DNA of 64,000 nt from Uloborus plumipes (lineage: Eukaryota; Arthropoda; Arachnida; Araneae; Uloboridae). The stretch covers positions 62,001 through 126,000 of the forward strand of contig JAXGGA010001597.1 in NCBI GenBank assembly GCA_038373865.1, read 5' to 3'. The notes beneath the pieces are model-generated. The model was not told the DNA's origin. It ran no database searches and saw only the letters and a list, made by a program, of their open reading frames with translations. Positions 12,500 through 24,030 of this stretch are shown here, one piece after another; positions within the stretch are counted from its first letter, which is position 1, and each line of letters starts with the position of its first letter. Position numbers and translations under genes: made by a program.

Positions 12500-13562
12500 T
12501 CTCAGCAGACGAAAACACACGACTCCTCCCTTCTCTACGTATTTTATCTTCTCTTCCTCCTCTCTGTTCTAGTTCTTTCTCCCTTTTCCTCACTAATTTC
12601 TTTTCGTTGTCCCTCCCCTTTTGTTCTATTCAACCTACCACCCCTGTTAGATCTTTTACCCTTCTCCCTCCTTCCTCTTATACCTGCCTCATCCCCTCCC
12701 ATTCTCTTCTTCACTTTCACACCACTCTCTACACTGTCCTCTCGCCTCTCTTACTCTCTTATTTCTGTCCACACCTTTTTTACTTTCAACTCTGAACACT
12801 CCACACTCTCCTGAACTTTTCCACTCCATGCCTCCCTAGATGCACCACTCCTCACTGTCCTTCTTCTCTTTGACTGTCACACATTTTCACTCCTTTCACC
12901 CTAGCTTTGGGAACACACTCTACACCCACAGTTTTAAAACAGACCAGGCGTGCGGTGTTTCCCTTCCCTCTCTGCCTCCTTCTCTCCTTTATTTCTTTCC
13001 CACCTTCACCTCTTACTTACTTCCTTCTCTGTTTCCCACTAATTTCTCTTTTCTTTTTCTTCGTTTCTTTTCCCTGCCTGTTCTTCCTTTCACATACTTA
13101 GCCCCTTATCTGTCCCCCCCTGCCTCTCACTGCTATTCCTACCTCCTCCTTTCTCCCCTCCTCCTCCCTCCTCTCCTTCCTCCTCCTCAATTTTTATCCT
13201 GTGGTTCTCTCCTAACCTGCTACTCCCTCTGTTTTTCTAGTTCCTACCCTTCGTCGCCTTTTCTTCACCCTATCTTCCCTACCCTCCTTCATTCTTACGC
13301 CTTCCTCCTCTGCAACACTACCTGATCTTCTCTCCTTTCTGTGCTTTCTTGCATCACTCTTCTTTTCTCTACTAATTCCGATTCCTCTCAGCTTCTCTCT
13401 TCCCTATACCTTCTTTCTCTCCCCTTTACAATATTTTCTTCTCTCCTCTCTCGACCCCCTCCTCCTATTACTATCTTTTTCTCCTCTCCTTTTTCTGCTA
13501 CCCCCCTTTACTACCTCTATAGACTAAATCTACACCTCCCTACCTTCCCTTCCCTCCTACTG
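12500..13562. other. Pyrimidine-rich block (+ strand)
   Basis: Immediately after the purine-rich block the strand bias reverses. About 1.06 kb is dominated by C and T (CTCC, TTCTCC, CCTTCC). It ends sharply at CTCCTACTGTG near 13562, where AT-rich sequence resumes. Frames of up to 161 codons on the plus strand are Ser/Leu/Phe/Pro low complexity and are not called as genes. Confidence 0.8.
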
Positions 13563-14383
13563 TGAACTTTTCTTTTGTTGCATTTGCATTAAGGCTCATT
13601 TTGTGAAGTATAAATGTTTTTTTCATTCAAATTATTTTCTGGCGTTTCTTTCAACTAAAATGTGTAATGCGTTTTCATTAAAGTACATTCTCCTTCAAAG
13701 GATTACTCTCCAAAAAAAAATATTATTAAGACATTTTTCATGTTTACTGTTCTGAAAACATAATGGCTGAAACAGCTGCTTCAGAATCAAAAAGGCAGAT
13801 TAAGTAGAAGAGGCGTTGGTAATCACTAAGTTGCGAAAGAGAAAAATAGGAAAATTATGGCAAAAAGAGACTTTTGTGACTGAGACTGACATCAAAAAGT
13901 GTGGATTTATGAATGTAGTCTTTATCCTAACAGTTTTCTCTGAAATTAGCGGTTTATTGAATAACCATTATTCCTTTTCCATCTCCATAAAAATACAGGC
14001 TAAGTCTTGGAAAAGCTATGAGGAAGGTTGATTGCTTTCTTCCTAAACTTCCAAGACAGATGGGGAAAGTTATCTATTGTTTATATAACGAATATTGTGA
14101 ATAAGCTCTAGTGAAGTTGAGAAAAACAGTGGCAATAATCTAAGGATTTTTCTATTCTGGTGAAACATTTCTACTGCGCAGAGGATATTAGCTATATAAC
14201 TACAGCTTTGAACGATTCAATATTAATTTGGTGTCCAAGAAGGGAAAATTGAAATTCGATGCATGCTTATGGTATTAAGGCAGATCAGCTTTTTACAGAA
14301 ATGCATAAAAATTTTAAACGAAGTCCATAAATTTTGTTCTTTAGGACTTCAATATTTTAAATTCGTTCCAAAAATAAACGATA
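13563..14383. other. AT-rich spacer
   Basis: No gene recognised. The 71-codon frame at 13816-14031 has no family features. Confidence 0.5.
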
Positions 14384-14468
14384 CACTGAGGTGACAAAAG
14401 TCATGTGATAGAAATATAAAACAAAACAGATGGTAGTAGCATCACGCTCAAATAAATACCGGTATATA
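14384..14468. mobile_element. Truncated MITE (CACTGAGGTGACAAAAG end)
   Basis: Starts CACTGAGGTGACAAAAGTC after a TA at 14382-14383. I recall this tip from a widespread arthropod Tc1/mariner-type MITE. Only about 85 bp remain before the DD37D element at 14469, and I could not find the other half on the far side. Confidence 0.45.
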
Positions 14469-15724
14469 CAGGGTGACAAGAAATAACTTGGACGAAGTTT
14501 TAAACCAAATATTTGTAAATACCACTAAATTTATAATGATATTGTGATAGGAAATCGATCCTAGAAAGCTACTAAATTGTTGTAAGTTAAGTTAGTTGGG
14601 ATAATTATTATGGTTCACAAACGATCTGCCATACGTGAATTATAAAAGCAAGAAATGAAAATATGTGAAATTATTCAACTATTGAAAATGGCTAAGCAGA
14701 CGGTTTCCTACACAATTAAAATGTTTAAAAAACTCAGACACGATGGTGACTGGTCAAAAAAATGGAGAAAACTCACATCAAGAGACCGGAAAGTGATCAA
14801 AAAGTGAGTTTAATGAAATCCTATGATTTCAATGACAAAGGTTGTTAGAGGGCTGAAAATCAATAGATAAACCACTAGTTTGATGGTAAGAGTTGAGCTT
14901 GATCTTCTCCCTTACGAAATGAAAGATGCTCAATAGCTAACAGCCCCCCGAGAACAAACGCACAAGACTTCAGAAAAGAAGCTAACTGTTAAAGTGGGCC
15001 GCAGATGATCAGGGGCAACATTGGTCATCACAGATGAGAAACTGTTCTCAATTGAACAAGCTCAAAATAGCCACAATGATAGAGTTTGGTTATCAGAAGC
15101 ACCTGGCGCTTCTTGGGCATCAACAACCCCTTTCTGCAATGGTTTGGGGTAGGATATGGACTAGTAGGAAGAAATCACTTGTTTTTGTTGATCAAGGGAT
15201 AAAAATTAATCAGATGACATAATAAAAACTCATTTAAGAAGATGTTGTTTCACCTTGGTAGCAAAAGTTCTTTGAAAACTAAAGATGAACCTTCCAACAG
15301 GATTTTGCACCTGCATACAGAGCTAAAGACACTCAAGATTGATGCAAGACCTACTTTCCTCGCTTCATTGGAGCTCAAGAATGGCCGCCGTATTCCCCAG
15401 ATTTGAACCCAATATATTACTCTGTTGGGTCCATCTTGGAGACAAGGTTGTATACTAAACTTCATAAAACTTATACATCCCTACGAAAACCCTTAATGGA
15501 GGAAAAATATAAAGTATCAATAAACGAGTTGCGGCCCATAGCTGAAAATTTCGTGACACGTCTAAAGCTCTGTATTAATGCTAAAGGTAGACACTTTAAA
15601 AAACGTTTAAATACATTAGACAAAATAATGTATTCATACTTATTTTGAAGTTTGGTTGCAGTATTTTCATTAGCATTAAAGTTATAGATTACGATGTGTG
15701 TCCAAGTTATTTCTTGTCACCCTG
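14469..15724 (+). mobile_element. Tc1/mariner element, DD37D type, decayed
   Basis: TIRs CAGGGTGACAAGAAATAACT and its complement (AGTTATTTCTTGTCACCCTG) bound 1,256 bp. TA target sites lie on both sides, within TATATA runs. The interior is one decayed plus-strand transposase gene. Well-preserved ends with a broken gene suggest it is immobile unless mobilised in trans. Confidence 0.9.
14610..15648 (+). pseudogene. Tc1/mariner transposase pseudogene (DD37D)
   Basis: A transposase would cut and paste the surrounding element in the nucleus. The N-terminus is a helix-turn-helix region starting MVHKRSAIREL, followed by a stop. In the middle, TDEKLF marks the first catalytic Asp. QQDFAPAYRAK marks the second Asp, and WPPYSPDLNPIYYSV marks the third catalytic block. 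Counting from the second Asp, the third acidic position falls after 37 residues, which places the gene in the DD37D (maT-like) group. That residue is Tyr here instead of Asp. Several stops and frameshifts interrupt the frame; the longest open part is 15403-15648. It is clearly inactive. The pseudogene at 25404 belongs to the same family. Confidence 0.85.
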
Positions 15725-15731
15725 TATATAT

Positions 15732-16886
15732 CAGTGGCGTAACTGGCATGGGTGTCACCTAGAGCGGTAATTCGTGGTGACTCCCCCCCCCCCACACACA
15801 CACTACAAACAAATAAATAAAAAAAATAAAGTAGAGAAAAAAGAAAAAAAAGTTTTCGTAAAAAACGAAATCCTTAGAACATCCATAATCAACAATATTT
15901 TAGTTTATACAACGTGTAAAAGCAGCTGCGTAAAATGAAATTCTACCCAAGCAAATTTACATTAAATGACAAATATATAAAAGCCTTCTCGAAAAACTGG
16001 CATGAGACGCATATTTATGTTTAAAGAAAAACTTTCAGTCGGCGTTCCGGTGAAATTTTTAAATATATATAGATAATTCTGCAATCTGAGAGCTTTCAAG
16101 GAGCAATTGGGACAAAAAAATATTCAGAAAAAATAGCCAAAGATTTTTAAAGTGTTATACATATTTCCAAGAAAATATGAAAAAAATCTTTTGGGTCAAT
16201 ACATTCCGACATTAATCGACAGAAAAAGAGCGAAGGAGGGAAAAGATAACGCGTTATCACTTGCTGACATGGACTTTCAGTATAGCTTTTGATCATCTCC
16301 TGATCCACTGACAAGCACAAACACAATGAAATGTAAAATAGTAAATCGTAAAAAAATGCAGTAAATTCTTTCATAGAAATCGTGTACAGATACAAAACTC
16401 TGGTCATGAGAGTGTAACATCCTAGCTTTGAAGACAATTCCTAGTTTACCATTTATTACAAGTAAAATTAATTGAAGCTTTGCAAAGAATTCAAAACCGT
16501 ACTAGTTATATAAATAAACAAAAAATCATAACTGAACTAGTGAAACTTTTTAAACTTATGCATAACTTAAAGTATTAGGTGAAATTTCTGAAACGACACA
16601 TTTATATTTTTAAAAATTATTGAATATATTTTGGGGGTCACCCTCCGAAGGGTATCACGTGGTACAAACGACCCCCCCCTAGAGTGGGTTGCATAGATTA
16701 TACGAAACTAGAAAAAAATGGCCGAAATGTCAGAAAGGAAATATTGGGATTTTTCAGAAGCTCTATGATACATTTTGGGTGTCACCCTCGGAAGCGTATC
16801 CCTCGGTTTAAACACGCCCTTCCCCTCCCATCACTCCGTAGACGGGTGAAACCCGGGGTGGACCGCCCTTCGTTGCGAGGCTACTG
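15732..16886. mobile_element. hAT-like repeat remnant
   Basis: Begins CAGTGGCGTAACTGGCATGG with a GGTGTCACC module, a tip style I know from hAT-type repeats. The GGGTGTCACCCT module recurs at about 16632 and 16779, and a degenerate end (...GGCTACTG) may lie near 16886. A convincing 8-bp duplication is missing. The minus-strand frame at 16147-16437 inside shows no domain. Confidence 0.4.
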
Positions 16887-16897
16887 TGTATCCATAC

Positions 16898-16950
<53 letters not shown>
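16898..16950. repeat. (TA)n microsatellite
   Basis: A pure TA run of about 50 bp between the hAT-like remnant and the Penelope-like region. Confidence 0.9.
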
Positions 16951-16951
<1 letters not shown>

Positions 16952-17044
16952 AAGTAGTTGAAGATTCATATAGAACAGGAAAATAAACTTCACCACACAG
17001 GTCAAAAGGCGCCTGTGGCAGCTCTTTGAAACTGGTAGCAGACA

Positions 17045-17143
17045 TATTTTTAATTAGAAGTATAAAAATTTGCGAAAAACTCTTGTTAAAAACAGAAGTA
17101 AAGAGAAAATTCCCAAAAGACCCTGAGGCCTTCATCAGGGGGA
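17045..17143 (-). repeat. Penelope-like terminal repeat, left copy (inverted)
   Basis: About 100 bp match the reverse complement of 20412-20523 nearly perfectly (shared core AAGAGAAAATTCCCAAAAG). On the minus strand it contains CTGATGAAGGCC. Inverted terminal copies flanking a Penelope-type reverse transcriptase fit the partly inverted pLTRs described for Penelope-like elements. Confidence 0.65.
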
Positions 17144-17339
17144 TAACCAAAAGGTTTTGAACCGGTTATATTTTCTTCGAAAAACTTTAATTTTAGAAAA
17201 AATTGCTGAAGAAAAAAACTTAATTATTTTGAATAACCAAAAGGTTTTGAACTTTTTAAATAATCGTAATAACAATATTTACAGTATTAATATACTTTTG
17301 ACTTCGAAAATCTCTTTACAAATATTCCCCATCATCTAA

Positions 17340-18028
17340 TCTTAGACATTTCTAATAACCTCAACGAAAAGTATGAAGATTGCATAGGGTATAAAAGATG
17401 CTACTGGCTAAATTTAGTTAAGTTCTGTGTTTTCGAAAACTATCTTTTCAATGGTTCTAATTTTTATAAGCAAATTAACGGCATTCCGATGGGTCCGTCT
17501 TTGTCCAGTGCTTTTGCAAACGTTTTTCTTCGTGTTTATGAGTCAAATTTTCTAATCGACAATGATCTTGAGGAATCCAGGTACATTGATGACATTATAA
17601 TTTTTGGAAGTAGTACATTGTAGAGAGGTCAGGTACATTGTAGAGATTATGGAAGTTACTGTTGCATAACAACAGTAACTTCCATAATCTCTACAAGGAT
17701 ATTTATCCAAAAGAACTTTTGCGTAAACAAACAAATATTAACAAAACACTGCTTCTTTTCTAGGCATTTATATTAAATTAGAAGATAAAGATGTCAATCT
17801 AGCACTCTATGACAAACGTAAAGATTTCAACTTCAATGTCAACTCACTTATCCATTTTCACAGTTGTCTAAGTAAAAAGGTTTTCAAGAACATTATCATT
17901 TCCCAAGTTTCACGATACAAAAAAATTTGCAACATTAATTCAAATCTAGACTCAGCAATAAGACAATTAATTGTAACTTTAACTGAAAACTGCTACCCCG
18001 TGAATTTGATAAACAGTCTTATCAGTAG
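17340..18028 (+). pseudogene. Penelope-like reverse transcriptase, partial
   Basis: The open part at about 17370-17623 reads through RT core motifs: GIPMGPSLSSAFANVFL (fingers/palm) and RYIDDIIIFG, whose YIDD box holds the catalytic Asp pair. Downstream, in shifted frames, come FLGIYIKLEDK and a thumb-like stretch with RYKKICNINSNLDSAIRQL. This layout matches Penelope-like elements, which make cDNA at nicked chromosomal DNA. The N-terminal RT half and the GIY-YIG endonuclease are not recognisable. A perfect hairpin (17638-17696) and stops disrupt the frame just after YIDD. A TIR element inserted at 18029 cuts the thumb region. The gene is inactive. Confidence 0.85.
17638..17696. repeat. Perfect 27-bp hairpin inside the RT gene
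   Basis: Arms 17638-17664 and 17670-17696 are exact reverse complements, with a 5-nt loop CATAA. The left edge also repeats GTACATTGTAGAGA found just upstream at about 17618. A perfect palindrome in an otherwise decayed gene must be recent, or be an assembly or template-switch product. Confidence 0.95.
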
Positions 18029-20107
18029 GGCAATTCCATGCAAGTGTGGAAAAGCGTTGAAAAAATTAAACTCGAGTAATGTGACTGTTCTGCATATTTT
18101 TTGGTTTAAAAATGTTAGAAGTTTCTTATTTATAACAATTTTTTGTTAGGAATGTAGCTTTTTAGTTTCGGCAATACTTTGAACTTGGTATTAGAGTATT
18201 TTATTTTCAGTGAAGCAAATGGTCAAACTTTCAACATTGATAAGTTTCAATTTTTTCCATTAGATAAATGTGACAAAGGAAGATTGTTGTTTATTACACT
18301 TTAAATTAATATTGTGAATTGATGAAACAAGTGTTTTCAATTTAATTAAGTGATTTATGTCAATTTCAAAAAGGCACTGTTCTATGTAACGTAAGTTACC
18401 AAAAACATGTTCAAGTTTTTACAGCAAATAAAGAAAGGGCAATACAATGTTAACTATGTTATATTTTCTATCTTATAGATGTGTACTAAGCAAATAACAG
18501 TACTTTTCTTTTGAATATTGTTTATTTAATTTTTTGTGCTACAATCAAAACGTGTAACGTAAGTTACCCACATATGCAGATAACGTAAGTTACCTTAGTA
18601 GAACTTCAATACTTGTGTTTCGAAATGAAGTAAATTGTAAATAAAACCTATGTGGTTAATAGAAGTAATTTATTCAATAATTCTTTTAATTGTACTGTAT
18701 TTACTTAATTTAGATTACTCATATTTCTTAAAATGTCTGTTAATAAGATTTACAATACACCTTTATTATAAAATTACATGCTTCTTTTTTGGCTGTTAAG
18801 ATATTAATTCTCTTTTAAAACAAGTATTTTAAGAGGTAAATGTTACTATGAATGATTCAAAAAAATGACTTTCTGTTATGATTTAAAAGTTATCAAATAT
18901 GTTTTTGGAAAAAAAACAAAATATAAAAAATAATTGTTTATCTCTTTCAATTGAAATATATTTTGGTTTCTGCATTAAAAATGCCACTGAATTCTGCAGA
19001 AAAAGATGCGCTGTAGAAAGGGGTATGAGAAAAAAGTCCATGTGGATATTACAGATTCATAAATAAAAAGTCCACTCTTGGTAGTATTGAAAATATGTTA
19101 GAAAAAAAGCAAAAATGTATCAAAAAAATATTTTTCTGAAGATCCGCACATTGGACAATGACCATTTTAAGAACCAGAAAATGAAACACAATGTAGGGTT
19201 TTTCGTTTTAGTTTAGTATTTTTAAGGAAACAAGAAGAAAAAAAACAGAGATAAAAAGCTGGTGACTGGTGTGTGGTGAAGTACGAAAAAATACATTGTA
19301 TCCTTGAGTTGTGGACGATTATTGAAGAAAAACGAGTTTTAAAGTAAAAAGTAATGGCTGCTGTTTGGTACCAATTAGAAAATGGCCAGAAAACAACAGA
19401 GGGAAAATTTTATTATAAGAGAAAAAACATGATTCGAAAATAGAATTACCTGAAACTTGTTAATACCAGCGGTCAGTATGCATTTAAAAAGTCTTATGTT
19501 TTTGTAATATTTTTTGATTGATCATTGAGTTTTGGCATTAAAATTTCTGTAAAATTTAAACTCATAATTGTTAATTTTTCAGTGTTTTTGATCTAAACTA
19601 AGCTGTAATTTTTCATTCATTAATTTTTTGTAATAAAAGATATGCTTGTAAGTGAATTTTTGTAAACGTAAAGTTACTGTAAACGTAAGTTACCCAGTTT
19701 AAAAAATTCCAATAAAAATTCAATTTTTTAAAACAAAAAATTTTTAAATTTACAAAAAATTAATTCCTAAATATAATAAGAAAACTGATAAATTATACTT
19801 CAAAACAAGAAAAACAGCTGTAATAGAGCAGAAAATTTGCCTTAGAAACCAATTTTTCATATTATGCCATTCCCTTTTTTATGTAACGTAAAGTTTACTG
19901 CCTTATTTTTTGACTGCTAAATTTTTATAAAATTTTAAGTGCATCGAATATTTTTTGCATTTTTAAACTTTGCTTTTGGACTGTCATTTTTCACTGAATG
20001 CTTTTTGTACAAGGTTTCTTATAAAACAATATTTTGTCTGTACTAAGGAGCTAATTGCATAAGAGTTGGTCGAAAATGTAAACGTAAAGTTTACCGTGGG
20101 AATTGCC
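18029..20107. mobile_element. 2.1-kb TIR element with GTAAGTTAC repeats
   Basis: Ends are GGCAATTCC and GGAATTGCC, flanked by CAGTAG on both sides (18023-18028 and 20108-20113), apparently a 6-bp TSD. The palindromic motif GTAACGTAAGTTACC or close variants recurs near 18390, 18552, 18580, 19684, 19883 and 20081, clustered towards both ends like transposase-binding repeats. Around 18981 a decayed start reading MPLNSAEKDAL is followed by stops. I recall similar starts in transposon proteins but cannot name the superfamily. Confidence 0.7.
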
Positions 20108-20411
20108 CAGTAGCACATTGAAGAAGTCCTAGGTTGGTAGTTCTTGAGTAAAAAGTTTCCTGTTTTTTTGTATTTTCTTGTAATTTTCATGTTTGTCAGT
20201 TTTTATTTGAATTTTTTATTGATTTATATATGATGTCTTTTTGAATTGTATTTCTCTCATGTTTTATGCATAAAATGAATTGGACTTCTAGTGGACCTAA
20301 TGCTTGTTTTGTGAGATGTCGGGGGCTAAAAAGTTTGCATCTTTTTTAGGCGTTTTTGCCTGCAAACTTGCTAGAAAACATCTCACTCCACTTTTTCCCT
20401 ACCCTAGGGGA

Positions 20412-20523
20412 GTCCCCCTGATGAAGGCCCCAGGGTCTTTTGGGAATTTTCTCTTTACTTTTGTTTTTAACAAGAGTTTTTCGCAAAAATTTTTTCGCAA
20501 ATTTTTATACTTCTAATTAAAAT
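20412..20523 (+). repeat. Penelope-like terminal repeat, right copy
   Basis: Inverted copy of 17045-17143, with an extra internal duplication of CGCAAAAATTTTT type. It starts near CCCCTGATGAAGGCCCCAGG. Just upstream (20311-20382) another inverted pair, GTGAGATGT / ACATCTCAC, could fold. CTGATGA is the first conserved box of hammerhead ribozymes, which Penelope-like terminal repeats often carry, but a matching GAAA box is not clear. Confidence 0.6.
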
Positions 20524-20789
20524 ATATGTATATATAATAAGTTCATTTCTAGGGTTTTTATTTTAAAGCAAGTGATTCATATAAAGCGGTTTCTAACTTT
20601 AAAATGGCCGGAAAAAATGGGAACTAACAGATCCTAAGCCAAGGTTGGTTGCTAGCTTTATGCATGTGGGATTTTCATTTCTAAATTCGTTGACAAACTG
20701 AACATTTTGAGGTTTTCAGTGTGAAAAGAGTACCAAAATTACTTAGTTTTGTGCGTAACCTAACACTGGCAACACAGTGATTAACAGCT
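20524..20789. other. Spacer
   Basis: No feature recognised. It may hold the degraded left part of the Tc1-like element that follows. Confidence 0.4.
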
Positions 20790-21560
20790 TGCAGTTAATG
20801 ATCAAGACCAACGACATGTGCGTAAAATCGTCAGGGTTAATAGACAAGCAACAAACGATGGACCAGGGAGCAAAATTTGGCTTTAATGAGCTACAGCTGC
20901 AGAAGCTGACTCGAATGCCTTCAAAGCGAGCATGTCATGGCGTTTAATACTGCTCTTGTGCACGTGACCATATTGGATATGGCCTAGACGACTGGAAAAT
21001 TGTGAATTTATCTGTGAAGTCACGATTTCAATTGATAATAGCTGGTGGTAAAATTTGGGTGTGACGTAGAGCGCAGAAAGCAATAAACTAAAGTTGTCAG
21101 CAAGACACTGTAACTTGGTGTTAACTCCATAGCTGTGTGGACCGTAATTATATGGTATAGACCGGTTACTCTGGTCCAACTAAACGAATGCATGACTGAA
21201 AATATTTGTCAACCAATTCAAGACCACTTGCAGCCATTAATTGGCTTTATCTGCGCAAAAAACAATAGCAATTTTAGGGATGGAAATGCACCTTCTCTCT
21301 CTGCCACAAACAGTCACAATTGGCTAGAAAAACATTCTGGACAGTCCCAACAAATGGTTCTGTGCCCTAGATCCCCTGACATAAATTTTATTCATCATTT
21401 ATGAAACATAACTGAGAGATCAGTACGTAGAAAAAAAACATTTTTGCATCTAATAGCAGCGGCATGGCTCAAAAGTTCTGCAAAGAACTCACTTGGCTGG
21501 AAACTTGGGCCGACTAGTGGCAGTGCTCGGTATTGGAATAGTGAAGATTTGAGTGTGTAA
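20790..21560 (+). pseudogene. Tc1-like transposase remnant
   Basis: Plus-strand fragments in several frames line up with the second half of a Tc1 transposase. RHVRKIVRVNRQAT (about 20812-20855) resembles the DNA-binding region. The stretch from 21135, with DHLQPLIGF, corresponds to the segment before the second catalytic Asp. CPRSPDINFIHHL (about 21362-21403) corresponds to the PxSPDLNPIEHLW block with the catalytic Glu lost. Stops and substitutions are numerous, so this is an old copy. I could not define TIRs. Confidence 0.55.
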
Positions 21561-22186
21561 GGTTATGGGAGGCGGGCTTGGTGCTTAAACTGACATTTTT
21601 CAAACATGTATTACTACTATTAAATATATTACTCATACATATAATGCTATTAAATGTTACCTACAAGGAGATCCAAAAGTAACTTCTCGGAGCATAATCC
21701 TTGATTTTTCAATCGTTAAGATGAACCACCCATCCTTTTCAACAAGTAAATTATTTTTCGTATTATTTTTAGCATTTTGTTTTTTGAAAGTTCATGTCAC
21801 TTATAATGAATATTTAAACTAGTAATTCAGTTTTATTTTTCATCATTTTATCGCATTAAGTTGTAAAACCATTGTAATTTCAAACAAATGAGAAGAAGTG
21901 TTCAAACATCTTACACGGAGGGTGGCAATTACCATCCAAACTTTCAGAAGTGTTTCGACCTTATTTCTCTTATAATCCTTTGTAAAAAGAAAGAACAAGC
22001 TTCTCAGATTTCTGTTGTAAATTATTGCGTAAAAAATATTGAATTATTTAGCTGCAAGATTAAGTGACAGAACCATTTTTTAACGAAGAAATAGGTTTGG
22101 TTCACAAATAATCTGTGTAAAAGATTAGTGATTTGATTTTTAAGGTTTATTAATTAATTTATTTTTTGCATGAAACTTCTTGTACA
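21561..22186. other. AT-rich spacer
   Basis: No gene or repeat recognised. Confidence 0.5.
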
Positions 22187-22188
22187 TA

Positions 22189-22408
22189 GTGCGGCTCTAA
22201 AAAGTTGAGCTGTGACCTTGACCATGCTTACCTATTTTTGGAGATTTTAGTAAAATAAGGACGGGATATTAGCACTGATTTGAGTTGAAATACTTTTGCA
22301 AAACTACTCCGAGTAAAAACCAACTCAATAAGTGCTAATTACCTTTTCTATTACCCGAAAAAGAGGTAAACATTGTCAAGGTCATAAATCAACTTATCAG
22401 AGGCACAC
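22189..22408. mobile_element. 220-bp MITE, TA target
   Basis: The left end GTGCGGCTCTAAAAAGTTGA and the right end, TCAACTTATCAGAGGCACAC when read outward, are imperfect inverted repeats. They continue into TGACCTTGACCATG against CATTGTCAAGGTCA. TA lies on both sides (22187-22188 and 22409-22410). No coding sequence. Confidence 0.65.
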
Positions 22409-22410
22409 TA

Positions 22411-24030
22411 TAATGCCATTACAATTTTCGCCTTGACGAAACTCATGGACTCGAATAATGCTCAAAATCGCCGTTTAAAGATAATATGGGACAAGTAACC
22501 ACAAATCCTTTATTCGTACCTCTAATTATGTTTTGATAGGAACAACATTGCAAAATTAGAAAAAAAATGACTTCAGTCATACGAAGAATAAGGAATACGA
22601 TCAGAAATGAAACAAAATAGCAACATTTTAGACCACTCTTGACATATGTTTTTTAAAAACTTCGACGAATTAAACTGTTAAATCTCAATCTCAATTGGAC
22701 AAGACTCTTTGTACGATTGCATAGATGTTTTAAATTTGTACACATGTTCTCTTGCATTGTTATGGATAGTACACGATGAATGAAAAACACGTAAGAAAGA
22801 ACACTCCCCGCGCTCAGGAAGGCAACGGGGATCGATTGAACCTGTTTACTCACATAAACATGTGAGTTAGCAACATTGAGGTAAATATTTTAATTTTTGC
22901 AAAAACATTTCATTGACTTAGCGACTAAATTTGTATGTTAAGCAACTGGTGCTATGAAACTAGAAATTAATACGGCTTTGTAAATGCACTAATAATATTT
23001 TCTCGATAGCTAATCTCGCAATTGTTCATAAACTTTGTGCGGTTTCATTCTCCAGACAGAGTGCAAACTTTAAAATATACGATCAAACTGCATATCATTT
23101 ACTCAAAATAAAAAATAAAAAGAGCCTCGTATTTGCGTTTGACAAGATTCATGCCAAGCGAATTTCTGTTCTTTATCTGTTCACAAGAAAAACGTGCTTG
23201 ATCATCAACACGAAACTTTCAAAATAGTTAGAGCACTAGAATACCTGAAGCATATATTTGTACTTATGTATGAAAAAAAGTTATCAACCCTTCATTGACA
23301 TAATTCAACATTTTCACTATAATCATTTATATCAAGTACATATTTGACACAACCACATGAGTGCAAAACACGTATTAATCAAAAAAAGCGTCTTAAGTTT
23401 TGTATTATTTCTTTTGACAGTTTAAATAAAATAGTTAATAACTTAGAATGAGCACTCGCATAAATTCAAACTGAACTTACAAAAAATGCATTGAAAGTGC
23501 TTAAATTTTTGTACTAAAATTTCCCACACATGCTCAACAATATAACGTATAAATTAACTTTTAATTAGTCATTTAACATTACTGTTGATGATTGGTATGT
23601 TCAAAAAAAGATCAGTCATTAAAAACGTCGCAGATTTCTTGTATGCTCCGAACAAAATTCCAAATGTAAACAAATTTCAGCGCTTTAGTTGAAAAACTAT
23701 CAAAGAGTTTTTCTTACTATAATTTCAAAGCTCTGGATATAATGCATGTCAATCCTGGGAATTCTTTTGTGAGACATTATCACTTCAATGAATAATTACC
23801 TCGAAAATCCCCGATAAAATTTTAATAATTATGATGCAATGATTATGTACTTGACCAACTTTCGGAATGAATGTCCCATGAGCTGTCACTGTTCAAATGA
23901 AGTCCAAAGCATGTGGACGTGTATGGTAAATACCTTAACACCACACTCCAGATCACCGAGTTTATACAAAGAAAAATCACTTACTTGTACTGTTGTCAAG
24001 GTTTTTCAAACTGGATAGTAAAGCCACAAC
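22411..24030. other. AT-rich spacer
   Basis: No gene or known repeat recognised over 1.6 kb. Frames such as 22653-22853 look random. Confidence 0.5.

Noticed and set aside
12840..13325. 161-codon plus-strand frame
   Set aside because: Open only because the DNA is C/T-rich; the Ser/Leu/Phe/Pro sequence has no family features.
16684..17150. Frames with IYIYIY runs on both strands
   Set aside because: Translation of the second TA microsatellite.
20412..20440. Complete hammerhead ribozyme
   Set aside because: CTGATGA is present, but I could not place the GAAA box and closing stems; kept as a question in the findings.
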